Source of the DNA: Flavobacteriaceae bacterium
GTDB taxonomy: Bacteria; Bacteroidota; Bacteroidia; Flavobacteriales; Flavobacteriaceae
Assembly (NCBI GenBank): GCA_947461425.1
Contig: CANHKZ010000009.1
Location: 1 to 39,937 of the forward strand
Direction: 5' to 3'
Length of the DNA: 39,937 nucleotides
Below, one piece after another: positions 36,146 through 39,937 of the stretch (its first letter is position 1; each line of letters begins with the position of its first letter). A program made the translations under genes and the position numbers. Under the pieces are notes generated by a model. The model ran no database searches. It saw nothing but the letters and a program-made list of their open reading frames with translations, and was not told the DNA's origin.

Positions 36146-37204
36146 TTAATAGATTTTGTTTAGCAAGTGAAAATCGGCAAGAACTATTGCGGCCATTGCT
36201 TCTACTATAGGTACTGCACGAGGCACAACACATGGATCGTGACGTCCTTTTCCAGTCATTTCAGTAATATTTCCTTTATTATCCAACGACTCTTGTTTTT
36301 GCATAATTGTAGCTACAGGTTTGAAAGCCACACGGAAATAAATATCCATTCCGTTGCTAATTCCCCCTTGAATTCCGCCCGATAAATTTGTTTTAGTTGT
36401 TCCGTCAGCTAGGTATAAATCATTATGATCACTACCTTTCATTTCGGCACCACAAAAGCCACTTCCAAATTCAAAACCTTTAACCGCGTTGATAGATAAC
36501 ATGGCTTTTCCTAACTCTGCATGCAGTTTATCAAATACAGGTTCGCCCAAACCCACAGGTACATTTTGGATTACACAAGAAACTACGCCTCCAACGGTAT
36601 CTCCCGCTTTGCGAATTTCACGAATGTATTCTTCCATTTTTGCTGCAGAATTAGCATCTGGGCATCGAACAGGATTGCTTTCTGTTTTTGAAAAATCTAA
36701 TTCTTGATAGTTTTTATCTAAATGAATATGACCGACAGAGGAAACGTAGGCATTTATTTTTATTTCAGGTAGTATTTGTTTTGCAATAGCTCCTGCTACT
36801 ACTCTACTTGCAGTTTCTCTTGCAGAACTTCTGCCACCACCACGGTAATCTCTGAATCCATATTTTTGGTCGTAAACATAATCGGCATGACTAGGTCGGT
36901 AATTGTCTTTTATATGAGAATAATCATCTGATTTTTGATTGGTATTTGGAATAATAAAACCAATAGGTGTCCCAGTAGTTTTACCTTCGAAAATTCCAGA
37001 CAAAAATTGCACATCATCTGGTTCTTTTCTTTGGGTCACAATAGCCGATTGACCCGGTTTTCTTCTGGACATTTCTAATTGAACTGCGTCTAAATCAATA
37101 GTAATTCCTGGAGGACAACCATCAATAATACCGCCTAAAGCTTCTCCATGTGACTCTCCAAACGTAGTAATTCTAAATAGTGTTCCGTAGCTATTCCCTG
37201 CCAT
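36146..37204 (-). CDS. aroC: Chorismate synthase
   Basis: 352 aa from the ATG at 37204 ([20 protein letters not shown]); the frame stays open upstream but covers the predicted promoter. FMN-dependent last step of the shikimate pathway, making chorismate from EPSP. Motifs [23 protein letters not shown] and GISNG, and the end [18 protein letters not shown], are the family signatures. Monocistronic by position. Confidence 0.97.
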   Translation of the reverse strand: MAGNSYGTLFRITTFGESHGEALGGIIDGCPPGITIDLDAVQLEMSRRKPGQSAIVTQRKEPDDVQFLSGIFEGKTTGTPIGFIIPNTNQKSDDYSHIKDNYRPSHADYVYDQKYGFRDYRGGGRSSARETASRVVAGAIAKQILPEIKINAYVSSVGHIHLDKNYQELDFSKTESNPVRCPDANSAAKMEEYIREIRKAGDTVGGVVSCVIQNVPVGLGEPVFDKLHAELGKAMLSINAVKGFEFGSGFCGAEMKGSDHNDLYLADGTTKTNLSGGIQGGISNGMDIYFRVAFKPVATIMQKQESLDNKGNITEMTGKGRHDPCVVPRAVPIVEAMAAIVLADFHLLNKIY

Positions 37205-37220
37205 TATAATTAGTTTTAAA

Positions 37221-37228
37221 CAAAAGTA
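37221..37228 (-). promoter_or_regulatory. Predicted -7 box of aroC
   Basis: Minus strand TACTTTTG matches TAnnTTTG and ends 16 bp before the aroC ATG; no clear -33 element. Confidence 0.45.
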
Positions 37229-37389
37229 CCATTTTAGTTTAAAGATTAAAAATATAAGTTTTAAAGTTTTTGAATAAAACAAGTTAATTGGGTATCTTTT
37301 TATATAAAAAAACAAAAATTCAGCAATGAAAACAAATAATATATTTCCTTTTGGTTTGTTTTTTCTGTAACTTACATAAAAGAAATACT

Positions 37390-37863
37390 ATGAAAACAAT
37401 TATTGTATCTGCAGTAATGCTAATGGGATTAGGATTTGTAGCAAACGCTCAGGAAATTTCAAAAAATGCTATCGGTTTGCGTATAGGTAACAACAATGGT
37501 TTTGGTGCTGAGCTATCATACCAAAAAGGTTTATCCAATAACAATCAATTAGAAGCTGATTTTGGTTGGAGAAATAATGATGATGTAAGTGCGTTTAAAC
37601 TGACTGGTATATACCAATGGATATGGGAAATAGACAATGAATTCAATTGGTATGCTGGTGCTGGTGTTGGTCTTGGTAGTTGGAATGCCTCTACTAATAG
37701 TGGGAGCTTTGTTTATGTTGCTGGTAATGTTGGAATCGAATATAACTTTAGAGAAGTTCCGTTGCTAATTTCGCTAGATTATAGACCAGAGTTTGGAGGT
37801 AATGGTTATTTTGATACTAATTATGGCTCAGATATTGCTTTAGGTATACGTTACAAATTTTAA
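37390..37863 (+). CDS. Small outer-membrane beta-barrel protein
   Basis: 157 aa from the ATG at 37390. MKTIIVSAVMLMGLGFVANA-Q is a signal peptide with cleavage after ANA. The mature part is made of alternating strands (IGLRIGNNNGFGAELSYQK, LEADFGWRN, FKLTGIYQW, NWYAGAGVGLGSW, GNVGIEYNF, LLISLDYRPEF) and ends in the aromatic C-terminal strand IALGIRYKF. About eight strands are expected, as in small OmpA/OmpX-like barrels. Function unknown. Confidence 0.88.
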   Translation: MKTIIVSAVMLMGLGFVANAQEISKNAIGLRIGNNNGFGAELSYQKGLSNNNQLEADFGWRNNDDVSAFKLTGIYQWIWEIDNEFNWYAGAGVGLGSWNASTNSGSFVYVAGNVGIEYNFREVPLLISLDYRPEFGGNGYFDTNYGSDIALGIRYKF

Positions 37864-37881
37864 TCTTTTACTATATAACTT

Positions 37882-37914
37882 AAAAAATGCCGCAGAAACA
37901 AGCGGCATTTTTTT
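37882..37914. terminator. Bidirectional terminator
   Basis: A6, TGCCGC, 8-nt loop, GCGGCA, T7, between the convergent barrel and bshA genes; the T-run contains the first bases of the bshA stop codon (37913-37915). Confidence 0.9.
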
Positions 37915-39046
37915 ATGAGAATTTAGCAATTGCCCGACGATACAAATCTTCGTAAAGTGGGAGAATCTTTTTAATATCAAACTTTTGGGCATTAATTAAT
38001 GCATTCTTCTTAAATTGAGATAAAACTAGGTCGTCCTTTAAAATTTTAAGAGCATTTTTAGCCATTCCTTCAATATCACCCACATCGCTTAAATAACCTG
38101 AAAAGCCATTGCTGTTGACTTCAGGTAATCCACCAGAATTACTGGATATTACTGGCACACCACAAGCCATAGCCTCAAGTGCAACCAAACCAAAACTTTC
38201 GGTGTTAGAAGGCAGTAAAAATAAATCCGTCTGATGTAAAATTGTATCTACTTCATTGCTATTACCAAAGAAAATTACTTTGTCAAAAATACCTAGTTCC
38301 CTACATAAATTTTCTGCTTTTGTTTTCTCAGGTCCATCTCCTACCATCATTAATTTAGCAGGAATCTCTTTTTGAATGGCATAAAATATTTTTATAATGT
38401 CTGGTATTCGTTTTACCTTCCTAAAATTACTAATATGAGTTATTATTCGCTCATTTTCATTCGCCATAACAGATCGTTGACGAGGGTCATTACTTTCTAA
38501 ATTAATTTTATCTAATTCGATAAAATTTGGAATGACTTCAATTGTATTAGTAATCTTGAACAACGCTAATGTACTCTCTTTTAAATTTTGAGACACTGAA
38601 GTTACAAAATCTGATTTATTGATACTAAAGGTTACCGCAGGCTTGTAAAATGGATGGTTTCCAACTAAAGTGATGTCTGTTCCGTGCAAAGTAGTAACCA
38701 TCGAAATATTAATTCCTTCATCTTGTAACATTTGCTTTGCCATATAACCCGCATAAGCATGAGGAATAGCATAATGTACATGTAATACTTCAATTTTGTA
38801 TAACTTAACCATGTCTACTAATTTACTAGACAAGGCCAGTTCATAAGGCTGATAATGAAATAATGGATACTCAGGAACATTTACTTCATGGTAATGTACA
38901 TTGGGGTTTAAAAGAGCCAATCTAACCGGTTGACGGTAAGTGATAAAATGGATTTCGTGACCACGGCGAGCCAATTCAAGGCCTAATTCAGTCGCGACAA
39001 CTCCACTTCCTCCGAAAGTTGGGTAACATACAATTGCAATTTTCAT
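37913..39046 (-). CDS. bshA: N-acetyl-alpha-D-glucosaminyl L-malate synthase (bacillithiol step 1)
   Basis: 377-aa GT4 glycosyltransferase (GT-B fold) joining UDP-GlcNAc and malate. The N-terminus MKIAIVCYPTFGGSGVVATE is the BshA signature. HVHYAIPHAYAGYMAK and TTLHGTDITLVG form the acceptor site, and ESFGLVALEAMACGVPVI is the GT4 nucleotide-sugar motif (EX7E). Bacillithiol is the low-molecular-weight thiol of many Bacteroidota. It is 80 bp after the PAP2 gene. Confidence 0.95.
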   Translation of the reverse strand: MKIAIVCYPTFGGSGVVATELGLELARRGHEIHFITYRQPVRLALLNPNVHYHEVNVPEYPLFHYQPYELALSSKLVDMVKLYKIEVLHVHYAIPHAYAGYMAKQMLQDEGINISMVTTLHGTDITLVGNHPFYKPAVTFSINKSDFVTSVSQNLKESTLALFKITNTIEVIPNFIELDKINLESNDPRQRSVMANENERIITHISNFRKVKRIPDIIKIFYAIQKEIPAKLMMVGDGPEKTKAENLCRELGIFDKVIFFGNSNEVDTILHQTDLFLLPSNTESFGLVALEAMACGVPVISSNSGGLPEVNSNGFSGYLSDVGDIEGMAKNALKILKDDLVLSQFKKNALINAQKFDIKKILPLYEDLYRRAIAKFS

Positions 39047-39126
39047 TGGTTTAATTTAAGAATACGAATTTACTGAAATTTAGACTGAATTAACGTTTAT
39101 ACAAAACATAAAATATGAAACAAGGG

Positions 39127-39726
39127 CTATTTAATTATATTTCGTTTTTTACTTAGCCATTGATTTGCTTTATAGGATAGAAACGCAGATCCACTTCCTA
39201 CAAGTGCTCCTACAAAAACATCCGATGGATAATGAACACCTAAGTGCATTCTAGAATAACCTACAGATCCTGCCCATATAAATGATGGTGCAATAACGTA
39301 CCATTTGGGATAGGCTATGCTTAATGAAGTCGCTGTGGCAAAAGCTGTAGAGGTATGACCAGATGGCATGGAATAACTTCCTTCGACTAAAAGAGGTTGA
39401 ATTTCAGAATACTTTAAATAAGGTCTCTCTCTTTTTATAACATCCTTTAAAAGCGTAGTTATTAATGCCGATGTAATAAAAGTTTCTGCAATAAAAATAG
39501 CTTTTTGTGTTGTTAGCGAATCACGCTGAATTAAACCAACTGAATATAAAAGTATGGGAGTCGCTATACTGATTGGAACAGCCGAATTGGTTATGGATTT
39601 AAATGTAGGATCTAAACTAGTATTCCTATTGGTGTTAATCTGCTTTAATAAATCAATATCAATATTTTGAGCATTTCCTATAGCCAAAGTGAAGCATAAC
39701 CCTATAACAAATCTAATTTTTTTCAT
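39127..39726 (-). CDS. PAP2-family membrane phosphatase
   Basis: 199 aa. The signal peptide MKKIRFVIGLCFTLAIGNAQ is followed by several hydrophobic helices. All three PAP2 motifs are present: KDVIKRERP, SMPSGHTS and SRMHLGVHYPSD, with the catalytic histidines in the last two. It probably removes phosphate from an envelope lipid such as undecaprenyl pyrophosphate or phosphatidic acid. It begins one base after the stop of the serine hydrolase gene, so the two are cotranscribed. Confidence 0.93.
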   Translation of the reverse strand: MKKIRFVIGLCFTLAIGNAQNIDIDLLKQINTNRNTSLDPTFKSITNSAVPISIATPILLYSVGLIQRDSLTTQKAIFIAETFITSALITTLLKDVIKRERPYLKYSEIQPLLVEGSYSMPSGHTSTAFATATSLSIAYPKWYVIAPSFIWAGSVGYSRMHLGVHYPSDVFVGALVGSGSAFLSYKANQWLSKKRNIIK

Positions 39727-39727
39727 T

Positions 39728-39937
39728 TTAATTTATTATGGCGTCCGTTATAATTTTTTGGATGTCTTCCCTAATGTGTTCCTTTGACAATGTGTTGATT
39801 GGATTGGTTGGGTAAGTTCTATTAGAAACAAACACATAAATTATTTCAGTTACTGGGTCTGCCCAAGTCATTATTCCTGTAAATCCAGTATGCCCAAAAC
39901 TCGACATAGATACACAACCACAGGTGGGAGTATCACC
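39728..39937 (-). CDS. Serine hydrolase / beta-lactamase-like domain, C-terminal 69 residues (gene continues beyond window)
   Basis: The minus strand is open from the window edge to TAA at 39730-39728. Visible motifs are SSFGHTGFTGIMTWADP (HTG is the KTG-like motif of class C beta-lactamase-type enzymes) and IIYVFVSNRTYPT, then a helix ending ITDAIIN. In flavobacteria this C-terminus often belongs to a long protein with an N-terminal GH3 beta-N-acetylglucosaminidase domain fused to a serine hydrolase; whether that is so here cannot be seen. A role in peptidoglycan turnover would fit the PAP2 neighbour. Confidence 0.8.
   Translation of the reverse strand, partial: GDTPTCGCVSMSSFGHTGFTGIMTWADPVTEIIYVFVSNRTYPTNPINTLSKEHIREDIQKIITDAIIN

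Overview
The window is a chromosomal segment of about 33% GC from a member of the Bacteroidota, most likely a Flavobacteriaceae close to Flavobacterium. The evidence is the flavobacterial gene set (DUF3822-rsmD, BshA, homospermidine-type polyamine genes, the beta-N-acetylglucosaminidase/serine hydrolase tail at the right edge), many -7 promoter boxes of the Bacteroidota type TAnnTTTG, and short A/T-rich leaders without strong Shine-Dalgarno sequences. It is mostly core genome. I see no prophage, insertion sequence, CRISPR array, tRNA or rRNA operon.

Layout. 1-2489 (+): end of arginine decarboxylase, a deoxyhypusine-synthase-like enzyme and an acidic-tailed small protein, probably polyamine synthesis. 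2552-7489 (-): DinB-family protein, PEP carboxylase, an Lrp/AsnC regulator and an M14 carboxypeptidase-like protein. 7490-8228: an intergenic region rich in TTGTAAAC repeats, then a small XRE regulator. 8225-11926: acyltransferase, potassium channel, KdsB and a RecD-like helicase. 12087-13426 (+): DUF3822 and RsmD. 13474-13796 (-): RNase P RNA. 13974-15727 (+): dnaX, split by a -1 frame change at an A10 run. 15737-19307 (-): sixA-ppk1-ppx, polyphosphate metabolism. 19465-22928 (-): pyrR-pyrB-STAS-rnz-pdxH. 23047-24663 (-): an ABC-F protein. 24918-26579 (+): a FucP-like sugar transporter. 26651-29158: transaldolase, then a proteorhodopsin and its retinal-forming partner blh as a divergent pair. 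29166-31293: SDR, SRP RNA (ffs) and a lipoprotein glutaminyl cyclase. 31358-34721: coiled-coil membrane protein, arginase-family enzyme and DEAD-box helicase. 34760-39937: dicarboxylate/glutamate symporter, chorismate synthase, a small outer-membrane barrel, BshA (bacillithiol), a PAP2 phosphatase and the tail of a serine hydrolase.

Most interesting points. (1) dnaX has the slippery heptamer A AAA AAG inside a run of ten A, an in-frame stop 13 bases later and a perfect 8-bp stem-loop 8 nt downstream; this predicts separate gamma (361 aa) and tau (584 aa) products by frameshifting or transcriptional slippage. (2) Palindromic TTGTAAAC-type sites sit on the predicted promoters of both the XRE regulator and the divergent M14 peptidase, which suggests a self-contained regulatory switch not known to me. 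(3) A green-type proton-pumping proteorhodopsin with blh points to light-assisted growth. Two structural RNAs (rnpB, ffs) are recognised from their conserved cores and helices; both have a matching -7 box just upstream of the expected 5' end.
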